DNA from: Pseudomonas silesiensis
GTDB taxonomy: Bacteria; Pseudomonadota; Gammaproteobacteria; Pseudomonadales; Pseudomonadaceae
Reading direction: 5' to 3'
DNA: 64,000 nt
NCBI RefSeq assembly: GCF_001661075.1
Contig: NZ_CP014870.1
Location: 6,725,501-6,789,500, forward strand
Position numbers and translations under genes: made by a program. Under the pieces are notes generated by a model. That model made no database searches. It was not told the DNA's origin and saw only the letters and a program-made list of their open reading frames with translations. Below, in pieces: positions 17,192 through 30,908 of this stretch; position 1 is the first letter of the stretch, and each line of letters begins with the position of its first letter.

Positions 17192-17373
17192 TGTGGATAA
17201 CGTTCTATGTATAAAGTGTTGTGGATAGAATTTCTGTGGATAAAAGCTTCGCAGTTAATCCTCGCTCCTATGCCATGAATCATTCACACTCTGTGGATAA
17301 CAGCACTGTGGATAACTAAAGTCCTGTAGGAGCGAGGCTTGCCCGCGAAAGCACCTTCATGAGCTGTGTATAA
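17192..17373. other. Array of DnaA boxes between glmU and glmR
   Basis: Four perfect TGTGGATAA sites (17192-17200, 17235-17243, 17292-17300, 17307-17315) and two with one mismatch (17220-17228, 17365-17373) lie in 182 bases, all in the same orientation. Spacings alternate 15 and 57-58 bases after the first. The array covers the glmR promoter region and the end of glmU. Whether DnaA binds here is not shown by sequence alone. Confidence 0.7.
17323..17349. repeat. Single REP element
   Basis: CCTGTAGGAGCGAGGCTTGC followed by CCGCGAA matches the REP arms found at 60815-60878 and 63795-63888. Here there is one unpaired copy, inside the DnaA-box array just before the glmU stop. Confidence 0.75.
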
Positions 17374-17374
17374 C

Positions 17375-18742
17375 TCAGCTCTTCTTGAGCTTCTCCGGCC
17401 GCTTCCAGCCGTCGATATTTTTCTGGCGCGCTCTACCCACAGCCAGTTGCGCGTTATCCACATCCTGCGTAATGGTCGAACCGGCAGCCGTGGTTGCACC
17501 CGCAGAGATATCCACAGGCGCTACCAACGAGGTATTGGAGCCGATGAACACATCCTCACCCAGCACGGTCTTCCACTTATTGGCGCCGTCATAATTGCAG
17601 GTAATGGTGCCCGCGCCGATATTGGTGCGCGCCCCGACCTCGGCATCACCCAGGTAAGTCAAATGACCTGCCTTGGCGCCTTCACCCAAATGCGCATTTT
17701 TCAACTCAACAAAGTTACCCACATGTGCCCGGGCCTCCAGTACCGTACCAGGACGGATACGGGCGAACGGACCGGCATCGCTGCCTTCTCCGAGTACCGC
17801 GCCTTCGATATGGCTATTGGCCTTGATCACCACGCCTTTGCGCAGGGTACTGTCCTTGATCACGCAGTTCGGACCGATCACGACGTCGTCTTCGATGACG
17901 ACCTTGCCTTCAAGGATCACGTTGATATCAATCAGCACGTCCCGACCGACGGTCACTTCACCGCGCACATCAAAACGTGCCGGGTCTCGCAGCGTCACAC
18001 CCTGGGCCATCAAACGGCGACCCGCGCGCAATTGATAATGACGCTCCAGCTCGGAGAGTTGCTTGCGATCGTTGGCACCCTGCACTTCCATTGCATCGTG
18101 AGGCTGTTCGGTCGCCACCACGAGACCATCGCTGACCGCCATGGCGATCACGTCGGTCAGGTAATACTCGCCCTGGGCATTGTTGTTGGAGAGACGGCTC
18201 ATCCACTCCCCCAGTTTTGCGAAAGGCAGGGCCAGGATGCCGGTGTTGCCTTCGGTGATCGCTCGTTCGGCTTCGTTGGCGTCTTTTTGCTCGACGATGG
18301 CCGTCACCTTGCCAGCGGTGTCGCGCACGATACGGCCGTAGCCGGTAGGATCGTCCAGTTCAACGGTGAGCAAGCCAAGCTGTTGAGGCGCGACTTTCGT
18401 GAGCAGGCGCTGGAGTGTTTCGACCTCGATGAGCGGGACGTCACCGTAGAGAATCAGTACAGTGTCGGATTTGATGAACGGTACGGCTTGGGCCACGGCA
18501 TGGCCGGTGCCGAGCTGTTGGTCCTGAAGGACAAAATTCAAATCATCGGCGGCCAGGCGTTCACGCACTGCTTCAGCGCCATGGCCGATCACGACGTGAA
18601 TGCGCTGGGGATCAAGTTGCCGGGCGCTGTGGATAACATGTCCGAGCATCGAGTTGCCGGCAATTGGATGCAGGACTTTTGGTAATGCCGAACGCATGCG
18701 AGTGCCTTGACCGGCAGCGAGGATAACGATTTCTAGGGACAT
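17375..18742 (-). CDS. glmU: Bifunctional UDP-N-acetylglucosamine pyrophosphorylase / glucosamine-1-phosphate acetyltransferase
   Basis: GlmU acetylates glucosamine-1-phosphate and couples it to UTP, giving UDP-GlcNAc. The 455-residue protein has the N-terminal uridyltransferase motif [19 protein letters not shown] and a C-terminal left-handed beta-helix of hexapeptide repeats ([26 protein letters not shown]). Full length. It follows atpC on the same strand, separated by a strong terminator, and precedes glmR-glmS, grouping amino-sugar genes. Confidence 0.98.
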   Translation of the reverse strand: MSLEIVILAAGQGTRMRSALPKVLHPIAGNSMLGHVIHSARQLDPQRIHVVIGHGAEAVRERLAADDLNFVLQDQQLGTGHAVAQAVPFIKSDTVLILYGDVPLIEVETLQRLLTKVAPQQLGLLTVELDDPTGYGRIVRDTAGKVTAIVEQKDANEAERAITEGNTGILALPFAKLGEWMSRLSNNNAQGEYYLTDVIAMAVSDGLVVATEQPHDAMEVQGANDRKQLSELERHYQLRAGRRLMAQGVTLRDPARFDVRGEVTVGRDVLIDINVILEGKVVIEDDVVIGPNCVIKDSTLRKGVVIKANSHIEGAVLGEGSDAGPFARIRPGTVLEARAHVGNFVELKNAHLGEGAKAGHLTYLGDAEVGARTNIGAGTITCNYDGANKWKTVLGEDVFIGSNTSLVAPVDISAGATTAAGSTITQDVDNAQLAVGRARQKNIDGWKRPEKLKKS

Positions 18743-18801
18743 GACTGGCTACCAATCCTGGGTGGTCAGCGGATGCGACCAATTGATGAATGTCGGAAAT
18801 G

Positions 18802-18830
18802 AAAAAAGGGTAGCCGAGGCTACCCTTTTT
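18802..18830 (-). terminator. Terminator after the atp operon
   Basis: GGGTAGCCGAGGCTACCC (18808-18825) is flanked by A6 and T5 runs, so it can act in both directions. It lies between the atpC stop and the glmU start and ends the ATP synthase transcript. Confidence 0.85.
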
Positions 18831-18858
18831 AATCAATCGCGCAACAAGCGATGGCCTT

Positions 18859-19284
18859 TTAGTGGCCGAACTTCTTGCGGATCTGCTGGACGGTGCGCAG
18901 CTGAGCTGCAGCCTCGGCCAGACGTGCGGCAGCAGAACCGTAATCGAATTCCGCGCCCCGCTCATGCAAGGCCTTCTCGGCAGCCTTAACGGCTTCCTGA
19001 GCGGAGGCTTCGTCCAGGTCGGCAGCACGTTGCACGGTGTCGGCAAGAACCTTGACCATGTTCGGCTGAACCTCGAGGAAACCACCAGAGATGTAATACA
19101 CCTCCTCTTCCCCGCCCTGCTTGATCAGGCGGATCGGGCCCGGCTTGAGATTAGTGATCAGCGGCGCGTGACCCAGGGCGATACCAAGATCACCCAGTGC
19201 ACCGTGCGCAACCACCATCTCGACCAGGCCGGAGAAGATTTCCCCTTCCGCGCTGACGATATCGCAATGGACTGTCATAGCCAT
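18859..19284 (-). CDS. atpC: ATP synthase F1 epsilon subunit
   Basis: The 141-residue subunit of the F1 central stalk regulates ATPase activity. It has the N-terminal beta-sandwich ([30 protein letters not shown] and [11 protein letters not shown]) and a C-terminal helical hairpin. Length is typical. Last gene of the atpIBEFHAGDC operon, followed by the terminator at 18802-18830. Confidence 0.97.
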   Translation of the reverse strand: MAMTVHCDIVSAEGEIFSGLVEMVVAHGALGDLGIALGHAPLITNLKPGPIRLIKQGGEEEVYYISGGFLEVQPNMVKVLADTVQRAADLDEASAQEAVKAAEKALHERGAEFDYGSAAARLAEAAAQLRTVQQIRKKFGH

Positions 19285-19329
19285 CTGATTGCCTCAACCT
19301 AAATTAGCGCCCGTTGCCGGGCGCCGGGA

Positions 19330-20736
<1,407 letters not shown>

Positions 20737-21597
20737 TTAAACCGCGGCAGCGCCGCCGACGATTTCCGAGATCTCTTGGGTGATCGCAGCCTGACGCGCC
20801 TTGTTGTAGACCAGCTGCAAATCGCTGATCAAATCACCGGCGTTGTCGGTAGCGTTCTTCATCGCGATCATCCGCGCAGCTTGTTCAGCCGCGTTGTTCT
20901 CGACCACCGCCTGGTAGACCTGCGACTCCACGTAACGGACCATCAAGCCGTCAAGCAGCTCTTTGGCGTCCGGTTCGTACAGATAATCCCAGTGGTGCTT
21001 GAGTTCCTTTTCCGGGGTCGCCACCAGTGGAATCAATTGCTCCACCGTAGGCAGCTGCGTCATGGTGTTGACGAACTTGTTGGACACCACGGACAGGCGA
21101 TCAATACGGCCGTCCAGGTAGGCATCCAGCATCACCTTGACGCTGCCGATCAAGTCATTGATCGACGGCTCTTCACCCAGGTGGCTGATAGCTGCAACGA
21201 CGTTACCGCCGAAGTTGCGGAAGAAAGCCGCACCCTTGCTACCCACGACACACAGATCGATCTCGACGCCGTTTTCGCGGTTTACCGCCATGTCCTTGAC
21301 CAGGGCCTTGAACAGGTTGGTGTTCAAGCCACCACACAGACCACGGTCACTGCTCACCACGACATAACCGACACGCTTTACTTCGCGGTCGAGCATGAAC
21401 GGGTGGCGATATTCCGGGTTGGCGTTGGCCAGATGGCCAATAACCTGGCGGATGCGCTCCGCATAAGGACGGCTAGCAGCCATGCGCATTTGTGCCTTGC
21501 GCATTTTACTGACCGCCACTTTTTCCATGGCGCTGGTAATCTTTTGCGTGCTTTTGATGCTCGCAATCTTACTGCGAATCTCTTTTGCGCCTGCCAT
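20737..21597 (-). CDS. atpG: ATP synthase F1 gamma subunit
   Basis: The 286-residue rotor shaft subunit starts [20 protein letters not shown] and carries [11 protein letters not shown]. The C-terminal helix ([36 protein letters not shown]) is intact. It is separated from atpA by 50 bases that contain a GC-rich hairpin. Confidence 0.98.
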   Translation of the reverse strand: MAGAKEIRSKIASIKSTQKITSAMEKVAVSKMRKAQMRMAASRPYAERIRQVIGHLANANPEYRHPFMLDREVKRVGYVVVSSDRGLCGGLNTNLFKALVKDMAVNRENGVEIDLCVVGSKGAAFFRNFGGNVVAAISHLGEEPSINDLIGSVKVMLDAYLDGRIDRLSVVSNKFVNTMTQLPTVEQLIPLVATPEKELKHHWDYLYEPDAKELLDGLMVRYVESQVYQAVVENNAAEQAARMIAMKNATDNAGDLISDLQLVYNKARQAAITQEISEIVGGAAAV

Positions 21598-21619
21598 GTA
21601 ACACCTATCAGGTTAGCAA

Positions 21620-21641
21620 GCGGGAGCCTTGCGGCTCCCGC
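21620..21641 (-). other. Intercistronic hairpin between atpA and atpG
   Basis: GCGGGAGCC and GGCTCCCGC form a perfect 9-base-pair stem with a 4-base loop just downstream of the atpA stop. There is no U-run, so it is more likely an RNA-stability or processing element than a terminator. Confidence 0.5.
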
Positions 21642-21647
21642 TGCGGC

Positions 21648-23192
21648 TTACCAGGTTTGGGTGGCCTTGAACTTCTCGATACCGGCTTTCATGCCAGCGT
21701 CGATTTCGTCATTGAAGTCACCCTTCACGTTGATCTTCGCCATCAAATCGGCGTGATCGCGGTTGAAGTATCCAATCAGCGCTTGTTCGAAGCTGCCGAT
21801 CTTGGCGATTTCAACGTCAGTCAGGAACCCACGCTCAGCGGCATACAGCGACAGCGCCATGTCAGCGATCGACATTGGTGCGTATTGCTTCTGCTTCATC
21901 AGCTCGGTAACGCGCTGACCATGCTCAAGTTGCTTACGGGTCGCTTCGTCCAGGTCAGAAGCGAACTGAGCGAATGCCGCCAGTTCACGGTACTGAGCCA
22001 GAGCGGTACGGATACCACCGGAGAGCTTCTTGATGATCTTGGTCTGAGCGGCACCACCCACACGGGATACCGAAACACCGGCGTTCACAGCAGGACGGAT
22101 CCCGGAGTTGAACATGGCCGATTCCAGGAAGATCTGACCGTCGGTGATGGAAATCACGTTGGTCGGAACGAAAGCGGAAACGTCGCCAGCCTGGGTTTCG
22201 ATGATCGGCAGTGCGGTCAGGGAACCGGTTTTGCCGGTCACTGCGCCGTTGGTGAACTTCTCTACGTATTCTTCCGAAACGCGGGATGCGCGCTCCAGCA
22301 GACGGGAGTGGAGATAGAACACGTCGCCTGGGTAAGCTTCACGGCCTGGCGGACGGCGCAGCAGCAGGGAGATCTGGCGGTAAGCCACTGCTTGCTTGGA
22401 CAGATCGTCATAAACGATCAGCGCGTCTTCACCGCGGTCGCGGAAGAATTCACCCATGGTGCAACCGGAGTACGGAGCCAGGAACTGCAGTGCTGCAGAT
22501 TCCGAAGCGCTCGCTGCGACGACGATGGTGTTAGCCAGGGCGCCGTTCTCTTCCAGCTTGCGAACCACGTTGGCGATGGTCGATTGTTTCTGACCGATTG
22601 CCACGTAGACGCAGAAAATGCCGCTGTTCTTCTGGTTGATGATCGCGTCGATCGCCAGAGCGGTTTTACCGATCTGACGGTCACCGATGATCAGCTCACG
22701 CTGGCCACGGCCGACAGGAATCATGGCATCGACAGCCTTGTAGCCAGTCTGTACAGGCTGGTCTACCGACTTACGCCAGATCACGCCTGGAGCAACTTTC
22801 TCGACCGCATCGGTCTCGGTGTTGTTCAGTGGACCTTTGCCGTCAACCGGGTTACCCAGTGCGTCGACAACGCGACCCAGCAGTTCCTTACCAACAGGAA
22901 CTTCGAGGATGCGGCCGGTGCACTTGGCGCTCATGCCTTCAGCCAGAGACTGGTAGGAGCCCAATACAACGGCACCTACGGAGTCTTGCTCCAGGTTGAG
23001 GGCCATACCGAAGACGCCGCCCGGAAACTCGATCATCTCGCCGTACATGACGTCGGCCAGACCGTGAATCCGCACGATACCGTCAGATACGCTGACGACA
23101 GTGCCTTCGTTACGGGCTTGGGAGGTCACATCGAGCTTGTCGATGCGGCCCTTGATAATTTCACTTATTTCGGAAGGATTGAGTTGCTGCAT
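21648..23192 (-). CDS. atpA: ATP synthase F1 alpha subunit
   Basis: The 514-residue non-catalytic nucleotide-binding subunit has the P-loop GDRQIGKTA (about 169-177; the common form is GDRQTGKT) and the family signature [14 protein letters not shown]. Starts [17 protein letters not shown]. Full length. It follows atpH by 21 bases in the operon. Confidence 0.99.
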   Translation of the reverse strand: MQQLNPSEISEIIKGRIDKLDVTSQARNEGTVVSVSDGIVRIHGLADVMYGEMIEFPGGVFGMALNLEQDSVGAVVLGSYQSLAEGMSAKCTGRILEVPVGKELLGRVVDALGNPVDGKGPLNNTETDAVEKVAPGVIWRKSVDQPVQTGYKAVDAMIPVGRGQRELIIGDRQIGKTALAIDAIINQKNSGIFCVYVAIGQKQSTIANVVRKLEENGALANTIVVAASASESAALQFLAPYSGCTMGEFFRDRGEDALIVYDDLSKQAVAYRQISLLLRRPPGREAYPGDVFYLHSRLLERASRVSEEYVEKFTNGAVTGKTGSLTALPIIETQAGDVSAFVPTNVISITDGQIFLESAMFNSGIRPAVNAGVSVSRVGGAAQTKIIKKLSGGIRTALAQYRELAAFAQFASDLDEATRKQLEHGQRVTELMKQKQYAPMSIADMALSLYAAERGFLTDVEIAKIGSFEQALIGYFNRDHADLMAKINVKGDFNDEIDAGMKAGIEKFKATQTW

Positions 23193-23213
23193 TGCTCTGC
23201 TGCCCCTTCAAAC

Positions 23214-23750
23214 TCAAGATTTCAATGCTTCGGCAAGGCTCGCGAGTTTGCCGCGAACCGAGCCATCGATTACCAGGTCGCCGGCGCGGATGACAATGCC
23301 CCCAATAAGGGATTTGTCTTCCTCGACTTGCAGGCGCACTTCCCGGTTGAGTCGTGCACTGAGAACCTTGGCGAGTTTGTCTTGCTGTTCTTGGTTCAAT
23401 GCAAAAGCACTGGTCACTTCAACGTCTACCGATTTCTCTTGTTCGGCCTTGTACAGGTCGAACAGAGCGGAAATCTCCGGCAAAAGCGGGAGACGGTCGT
23501 TTTCGGCAACGACGTTGATGAAGTTCTGTGCCTTTGCATCAAACTTGTCGCCGCACACGTCAATAAACGTGGCGGCCTTGTTTGCGCTCGTCAGTCGCGG
23601 GGCCTTGAGCACGCGCTGCATGGTGTCGTCTTGCGACACTGCTGCAGCCAGGCCGAGCATGGCTGACCAAGAGGCCAGTTGCTGGTGGGCCTGGGCGTGC
23701 TCGAAGGCTGCCTTAGCGTAAGGTCGGGCCAACGTGGTCAATTCTGCCAT
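23214..23750 (-). CDS. atpH: ATP synthase F1 delta subunit
   Basis: The 178-residue peripheral stalk protein starts [19 protein letters not shown], the usual OSCP/delta N-terminus, and has the C-terminal [25 protein letters not shown] signature. It links F1 to the b subunit dimer. Full length, 12 bases after atpF. Confidence 0.97.
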   Translation of the reverse strand: MAELTTLARPYAKAAFEHAQAHQQLASWSAMLGLAAAVSQDDTMQRVLKAPRLTSANKAATFIDVCGDKFDAKAQNFINVVAENDRLPLLPEISALFDLYKAEQEKSVDVEVTSAFALNQEQQDKLAKVLSARLNREVRLQVEEDKSLIGGIVIRAGDLVIDGSVRGKLASLAEALKS

Positions 23751-23762
23751 GATCGCCCTCGC

Positions 23763-24233
23763 TTAAATTTCAGCAGCCAGTTTGTTTACCAGCTCCGCGT
23801 GCGCGTTTTGATCGATTGTGGCACCCAGGATCTTCTCGGCGCCGCCAACGGCCAGAGCACCCAATTGGGCACGCAGCGCGTCTTTGACACTGTTCAGTTC
23901 CTGTTCGATCTCGGCCTGAGCCTGAACCTTCACGCGTTCAGCGTCGATACGGGCTTTTTCAACAGCCTCTTCGACGATCTGGTTACCGCGCTTCTTGGCT
24001 TGCTCAATGATTTCAGCTGCCTGAGCTTTTGCTTCGCGCAGTTGATGACCCGCTTTCTCTTGGGCCAACTCCAGGTCGCGAGCTGCTCGGCTGGCAGCAT
24101 CCAGTCCATCCGCGATCTTCTTCTGACGTTCGTGCAAAGCCGCGATGACCGGAGGCCACACGAACTTCATGCAAAACAGTACAAAAATGAAGAACGCAAC
24201 GGACTGGCCAATCAGGGTTGCATTAATGTTCAC
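23763..24233 (-). CDS. atpF: ATP synthase F0 b subunit
   Basis: The 156-residue protein has one N-terminal membrane helix ([20 protein letters not shown]) and a long charged Ala-rich coiled-coil that dimerises as the peripheral stalk. Length matches the bacterial b subunit. Confidence 0.97.
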   Translation of the reverse strand: MNINATLIGQSVAFFIFVLFCMKFVWPPVIAALHERQKKIADGLDAASRAARDLELAQEKAGHQLREAKAQAAEIIEQAKKRGNQIVEEAVEKARIDAERVKVQAQAEIEQELNSVKDALRAQLGALAVGGAEKILGATIDQNAHAELVNKLAAEI

Positions 24234-24287
24234 GCCAACACCTCGCTCGTTCGTTGCACATCACACCAATTACTCGAAGGTGAGTAA

Positions 24288-24560
<273 letters not shown>

Positions 24561-24632
24561 TTACGTCGTATGGTTTAGGTTTTTTAGATTTTAAAGCGGT
24601 AAAACAAATCGTTTCATAGCCCTGTTCGGGCA

Positions 24633-24678
24633 CCCACTCGTTTGACCGAGTGGGACATCAGACCAGCCGAGACTGGTC
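24633..24678 (-). other. Two stem-loops between atpB and atpE
   Basis: CCCACTCG/CGAGTGGG (24633-24640 with 24647-24654) and GACCAG/CTGGTC (24661-24666 with 24673-24678) are perfect stems with 6-base loops. The second follows the atpB stop codon directly. Neither has a U-run. They may set different expression of the a and c subunits; that role is inferred. Confidence 0.55.
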
Positions 24679-25972
<1,294 letters not shown>

Positions 25973-26119
25973 CGTTTTTGCTCTCCAATGATCGGCTGCC
26001 AGAATTCAATAACTTGGCATAATTTGTGCCGACAAAATGCGCGCAGAGTATAGGGGCGGTTCTGCCCCTATTCAACTGTCAGGTAGTGATTTTACCTGCA
26101 CGCTACATAAGGAATTGTT

Positions 26120-26992
26120 TCAGCGAATGTGTGCAAGCACACCTTGAAGCTCATCGAGGGAGTTGTAACCGATCACCAACTGCCCTTTCCCTTTTTTCCC
26201 GTGGCGGATCTGCACCGCAGAGCCTAAACGCTCGGCCAGACGCTGTTCGAGCCGGGCGATATCCGGGTCCGGCTTTACCGGTTCAGCAGGCTCCGGTTTG
26301 CCACTCAACCACTGGCGAACCAGTGCTTCGGTCTGGCGCACCGTCAGCCCTCGTGCGACAACGTGTCGCGCCCCTTCAACCTGTTGATTCTCCGGTAAAC
26401 CGAGCAAAGCACGGGCATGACCCATTTCCAGGTCACCGTGGGACAGCATGGTTTTGATGACTTCCGGCAACGCGATCAAGCGTAGCAGGTTGGCCACGGT
26501 TACGCGGGATTTGCCCACCGCTTCGGCCACTTGTTGCTGAGTCAGCTGGAATTCCTGCTGCAAACGCTGCAAGGCCACCGCTTCTTCGATCGGGTTGAGG
26601 TCCTCGCGCTGGATGTTCTCGATCAGCGCCATGGCGATCGCGGTTTCATCCGGTACGTCGCGGACCATCGCCGGTATGGTCTCCTGGCCGGCTTGCTGGC
26701 TGGCACGCCAGCGACGTTCGCCGGCAATGATTTCGTAGCGGCCGCTGCCTATCGGACGAACCACGATCGGCTGCATCACGCCCTGGGCCTTGATCGACTG
26801 CGCCAGCTCCTCCAGCGCCTGGGGATCCATGTCCCGCCGTGGCTGGTACTTGCCACGCTGGATCAGGTCCAGGGGCAGGTGCTGCAGCTCACGTTGATCT
26901 GCCTGCACCGCCTGTTCTTCCAGGGAGCTGACAGTCGGACCACTCAGCAGTGCATCCAGTCCACGTCCGAGACCTCGTTTCTTGACGGCCAT
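26120..26992 (-). CDS. parB: Chromosome-partitioning protein ParB
   Basis: The 290-residue CTP-dependent DNA clamp loads at parS and spreads to form the segregation complex. It has the N-terminal nucleotide and arginine-finger motif GERRWRAS (about 95), a central helix-turn-helix (LTQQQVAEAVGKSRVTVANLLRL) and a C-terminal dimer domain. It follows parA by 9 bases. Three parS sites (2792, 41260, 41890) are its expected targets in this window. Confidence 0.98.
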   Translation of the reverse strand: MAVKKRGLGRGLDALLSGPTVSSLEEQAVQADQRELQHLPLDLIQRGKYQPRRDMDPQALEELAQSIKAQGVMQPIVVRPIGSGRYEIIAGERRWRASQQAGQETIPAMVRDVPDETAIAMALIENIQREDLNPIEEAVALQRLQQEFQLTQQQVAEAVGKSRVTVANLLRLIALPEVIKTMLSHGDLEMGHARALLGLPENQQVEGARHVVARGLTVRQTEALVRQWLSGKPEPAEPVKPDPDIARLEQRLAERLGSAVQIRHGKKGKGQLVIGYNSLDELQGVLAHIR

Positions 26993-27001
26993 GTGGATTC
27001 C

Positions 27002-27799
27002 TTAAGTTGCCTGAGCAGCGGCGATGCGAGAATTTTTGCGTTGACGGCGAACCATCTCGCCAGCCAATGCCAGATAGGCAATCGCGCCTCGCGAAGTTTT
27101 GTCGTACACCAGCGCCGGCATGCCATAGCTTGGCGCTTCGGCCAGGCGGATGTTGCGCGGAATGACCGTGTCGTAGAGCTGCTCGCCGAAGTGTTCCTTG
27201 AGCTGCGCCGACACATCGTTCATCAGGCTCAGGCGCGGGTCGTACATGGTCCGCAACAGGCCTTCGACTTTCAGGTTCGGGTTCAGCAGCTCAGCGATGC
27301 GCTTGATGTTATCCACAAGGTCGCTCAAGCCTTCGAGGGCGAAGTACTCGCACTGCATGGGGATAATCACCCCGTCCGCAGCGACCAGTGCGTTAAGCGT
27401 GAGCATCGACAGCGACGGCGGGCAGTCGATCAGAATGTAATCGTAGTTTTCACGGATCGGCGCCAACGCACTGCGCAGGCGACTCTCCTTCATCTGCATT
27501 TCCAGCAGAACCACTTCCGCGGCGGTCAGGTCGCGGTTGGCCGGCAACAGTTGGTAACCACCGTGCTCGGAGTAGTGCATGGCCTGCGCCAGGTCACATT
27601 CGCCGATCAACAGGTCGTAGACCGAGTTTTCCAGGCCGTGTTTATCCACACCGCTACCCATGGTGGCGTTGCCCTGTGGATCGAGATCGATCAACAGCAC
27701 CCGGCGCTTGGTAGCGACCAGGGAAGCTGCGAGGTTGATACAGGTGGTGGTTTTACCCACACCACCCTTTTGGTTCGCAATCGCGAATACCTTAGCCAT
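27002..27799 (-). CDS. parA: Chromosome-partitioning ATPase ParA (Soj)
   Basis: The 265-residue Walker-type ATPase has the deviant P-loop KGGVGKTT (about 11-18) and DCPPSL. It binds the nucleoid and pulls ParB-parS complexes. ATG 27799 (MAKVFAIANQKGG) is preferred over an in-frame TTG at 27817. Two perfect DnaA boxes fall inside the coding sequence (TTATCCACA near 27307 and 27645). Confidence 0.98.
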   Translation of the reverse strand: MAKVFAIANQKGGVGKTTTCINLAASLVATKRRVLLIDLDPQGNATMGSGVDKHGLENSVYDLLIGECDLAQAMHYSEHGGYQLLPANRDLTAAEVVLLEMQMKESRLRSALAPIRENYDYILIDCPPSLSMLTLNALVAADGVIIPMQCEYFALEGLSDLVDNIKRIAELLNPNLKVEGLLRTMYDPRLSLMNDVSAQLKEHFGEQLYDTVIPRNIRLAEAPSYGMPALVYDKTSRGAIAYLALAGEMVRRQRKNSRIAAAQAT

Positions 27800-27817
27800 T
27801 CTTGCTTGTGTTCCCAA

Positions 27818-28462
27818 TCATGCCGTGCGGCGCAGTATCAGCAGATGGCGTTGGCCTTGGCAACCAGGTACGGCCAGGGCGTGTTCGCTATCGAGGTGGA
27901 AGTCTGCCGGCAATGCTACCAGCTCATCGGCCGGATGAACGCCCTTCATTGCCAGCCAACGTGTATCGGTGTCGCCGAGGTGGCGAGTCCAGTTGCTGAA
28001 GTTCTCCATACTGCTGAACGCCCGGGAGATGATCCCGTTGAAGGCTTGAGCAGGCTGAAATTCTTCGACGCGACTGTGGATAACTTGCAGGTTATCCAGT
28101 TTGAGTTCGAGTTTGACCTGGGTCAGGAAGCGGGTTTTCTTGCCATTGCTGTCCAGGCACGTCACCTGGGACTCCGGAAACAGGATGGCCAGCGGAATAC
28201 CCGGCATGCCGCCGCCGCTGCCAACATCCAGCCAGCGACCGTTTTCGACGAACGACATCACGCTCAAACTGTCGAGCAGGTGACGGGACACCATTTCGTC
28301 CGGATCGCGAACGGCGGTCAGGTTGTAAGCCTTGTTCCATTTTATCAACAGGGCCAGATACTCCAGCAGCTGGGCATGCTGGGTGTCTGACAGTGTGACA
28401 CCAAGCTGGCGAGCACCTGTGGATAACTCTTCTGCGTGTTGCGCGGTGACCGACGAACTCAA
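27818..28462 (-). CDS. rsmG: 16S rRNA (guanine-N7) methyltransferase G
   Basis: RsmG (GidB) methylates G527 of 16S rRNA using S-adenosylmethionine. The 214-residue protein has the SAM-binding motif [17 protein letters not shown]. The start appears to be TTG at 28462, overlapping the mnmG stop as TTGA, with GGAG upstream; this coupling is usual for gidA-gidB. It precedes parA by 18 bases, placing it in the mnmG-rsmG-parA-parB transcript. Confidence 0.96.
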   Translation of the reverse strand: MSSSVTAQHAEELSTGARQLGVTLSDTQHAQLLEYLALLIKWNKAYNLTAVRDPDEMVSRHLLDSLSVMSFVENGRWLDVGSGGGMPGIPLAILFPESQVTCLDSNGKKTRFLTQVKLELKLDNLQVIHSRVEEFQPAQAFNGIISRAFSSMENFSNWTRHLGDTDTRWLAMKGVHPADELVALPADFHLDSEHALAVPGCQGQRHLLILRRTA

Positions 28463-30360
28463 GCGCTTTGCTCCAACTGACGGCCAGCGCCGCGTTTTTT
28501 CAAATGAATCATCAACAGTGAAATCGCTGCCGGCGTGACACCTGGAATGCGAGATGCCTGGCCCAGAGTCTCTGGACGGGTCGCACCGAGCTTGCTCTGG
28601 ATCTCTTTGGAGAGACCGGAAATGTTCGTGTAATCGATATCCACAGGCAGTTTCGTATTTTCGCTGGCCCGCAGGCGTGCGATTTCATCTTGCTGGCGGT
28701 CGATGTAACCGGCGTATTTGGTCTTGATTTCAACCTGCTCGGCCACTTGTGGATCTTCTGCGCCACCACCGGTCACGGCGATCAGACCAGCGTAGTCGAT
28801 TTCCGGACGGCTCAGCAGGTTGAGCAAGTTGTATTCGTGGGTCAGCGGTGTGCCGAACTTTTCGGAAATCGCATCGCCTTGCTCGGTGCCCGGGCGAACC
28901 CAAGTACTTTTCAGGCGTTGCTCTTCCAGCGTGATGCTTTCGCGTTTGGTACAGAACGCAGCCCAACGCGCGTCGTCCACCAGACCGAGTTCGCGACCTT
29001 TTTCGGTCAAGCGCAGGTCGGCGTTGTCTTCGCGCAGGATCAGGCGGTATTCGGCGCGGGAAGTGAACATCCGGTACGGTTCCTGGGTACCCAGGGTAAT
29101 CAGGTCATCGACCAATACCCCGATGTACGCCTCGTCCCGACGCGGGCACCAGGCGTCTTTGCCCTGTGCACGCAGTGCGGCGTTGGCTCCGGCCAGCAAA
29201 CCCTGGGCGCCGGCTTCTTCGTAACCGGTGGTGCCGTTGATTTGCCCGGCGAAAAACAGACCGCCGATGACTTTGGTTTCCAGGCTGTACTTCAGGTCAC
29301 GCGGGTCGAAGTAATCGTACTCGATGGCGTAGCCCGGCCGCACGATGTGCGCGTGTTCCATGCCGCGGATCGATTGCACGATCTGCAACTGCACGTCGAA
29401 CGGCAAGGATGTGGATATCCCGTTCGGGTACAGCTCGTTGGTTGTCAGGCCTTCGGGTTCGATGAAGACCTGATGGCTTTCCTTGTCGGCAAACCGATGG
29501 ATCTTGTCTTCGATCGATGGGCAGTACCGCGGGCCGATCCCTTCGATCAACCCGGCATCGGAATACATCGGCGAACGATCGAGGTTGGCGGCGATGATCT
29601 CGTGGGTGCGGGCGTTGGTGTGGGTAATCCAGCAGCTGACCTGTTTCGGGTGCTGCTCTTTGGAGCCCATGAACGACATCACCGGAATCGGCGTATCGCC
29701 CGCTTGCTCGGTCATCACCGAGAAATCCACGGAACGACCGTCGATACGCGGCGGTGTACCGGTTTTCAGGCGACCGACGCGCAATGGCAATTCACGCAAA
29801 CGGTGAGCCAGGGCAATCGATGGCGGATCACCGGCGCGACCGCCGGAAAAATTCTGCATCCCGATGTGGATAAGTCCACCGAGGAAGGTGCCAGTGGTCA
29901 ACACCACGGAATCGGCGAGGAAACGCAGACCCATTTGGGTGACTACACCACGCACTTGTTCCTGTTCGACGATCAGGTCATCGGCGGCTTGTTGAAATAT
30001 CCACAGGTTCGGCTGGTTTTCCAGGGCTTCGCGGACAGCGGCCTTGTACAGAACCCGGTCGGCCTGAGCGCGAGTCGCTCGTACGGCCGGGCCTTTGCGG
30101 CTGTTCAACACGCGAAACTGAATACCGCCTTTATCGGTGGCCATGGCCATCGCGCCGCCCAGGGCATCGATTTCCTTGACCAGGTGGCTTTTGCCAATCC
30201 CGCCAATCGCTGGGTTGCAACTCATGGCACCGAGGGTTTCCACGTTATGCGTCAGCAATAGGGTTTTTGCCCCCATGCGTGCTGACGCCAGTGCTGCCTC
30301 GGTACCGGCATGACCGCCGCCGATGACGATCACTTCAAAACGGGAAGGGAAATCCACCAC
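28459..30360 (-). CDS. mnmG: tRNA uridine-5-carboxymethylaminomethyl modification enzyme MnmG
   Basis: The FAD-dependent MnmG (GidA) acts with MnmE to modify the wobble uridine of some tRNAs. The 633-residue protein has the FAD motif [14 protein letters not shown] near the N-terminus and family signatures [17 protein letters not shown] and TGTFLGG. The start is a GTG (30360, or the next codon at 30357, also GTG). Upstream sequence holds DnaA boxes. Its partner gene mnmE lies 3.3 kb upstream, past an insert. Confidence 0.98.
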   Translation of the reverse strand: MVDFPSRFEVIVIGGGHAGTEAALASARMGAKTLLLTHNVETLGAMSCNPAIGGIGKSHLVKEIDALGGAMAMATDKGGIQFRVLNSRKGPAVRATRAQADRVLYKAAVREALENQPNLWIFQQAADDLIVEQEQVRGVVTQMGLRFLADSVVLTTGTFLGGLIHIGMQNFSGGRAGDPPSIALAHRLRELPLRVGRLKTGTPPRIDGRSVDFSVMTEQAGDTPIPVMSFMGSKEQHPKQVSCWITHTNARTHEIIAANLDRSPMYSDAGLIEGIGPRYCPSIEDKIHRFADKESHQVFIEPEGLTTNELYPNGISTSLPFDVQLQIVQSIRGMEHAHIVRPGYAIEYDYFDPRDLKYSLETKVIGGLFFAGQINGTTGYEEAGAQGLLAGANAALRAQGKDAWCPRRDEAYIGVLVDDLITLGTQEPYRMFTSRAEYRLILREDNADLRLTEKGRELGLVDDARWAAFCTKRESITLEEQRLKSTWVRPGTEQGDAISEKFGTPLTHEYNLLNLLSRPEIDYAGLIAVTGGGAEDPQVAEQVEIKTKYAGYIDRQQDEIARLRASENTKLPVDIDYTNISGLSKEIQSKLGATRPETLGQASRIPGVTPAAISLLMIHLKKRGAGRQLEQSA

Positions 30361-30908
30361 GCACCTCGTGCCTGCTTCAGTCAGGTAATCAGAAATAGTT
30401 TGAGCACAGGTTTTTGGACCTGGTCGGCAAGTATAGGGACTTCGCCCTTCCTAAAGAACCCTTTGCACAAAATTTAACCAGCTGTGGAAAAGTCGGCTTA
30501 ACAGAAATTAAAAAGAAAGAAATTTATTAAATCTTTGTTTTTATGTTTATTTCTACTGAGGCACCTTTCTGTGGATAGATCTATACAGCCCTCTAAATTC
30601 AATATGTACAGAGGTTTAAAACCCTGTGGTCATGTGCCAATGAGGCCCTTGGATAACCGGTGTAAGCCTGTGGATGAAAGGGGTGGTTATCCACAGGTGA
30701 GGTTATCTGCAGTTTTCAGGCCCTGTTATCAACTGCCCTTAGTGGCAGTTATTCACAGGGCTTAATCCACAGAAATTCGCTGAATCAGCAAATCTCGGAC
30801 ACGGAAAATCGGTTCATGCAGAAGAAAATCTGCTCGTCATTGGAGGAGACACCGGGAAAAGGAGGTAACAGACAGGTAAGAATGGCCTGTCTGTGGGCAA
30901 CGGAGGGA
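30361..30908. other. Gene-free region with DnaA boxes upstream of mnmG
   Basis: 548 bases without a convincing gene. One perfect DnaA box (30687-30695) and four one-mismatch sites (30570-30578, 30669-30677, 30749-30757, 30763-30771) cluster in 200 bases next to an AT-rich stretch (about 30500-30560). A second replication-competent fragment has been reported from this general part of the P. aeruginosa chromosome (recalled, exact location not certain). The mnmG promoter should also lie here. Confidence 0.55.

Noticed and set aside
21585..23666. Long open frame antisense to atpA and atpH (693 codons)
   Set aside because: It covers two real genes on the other strand and shows no domain of its own.
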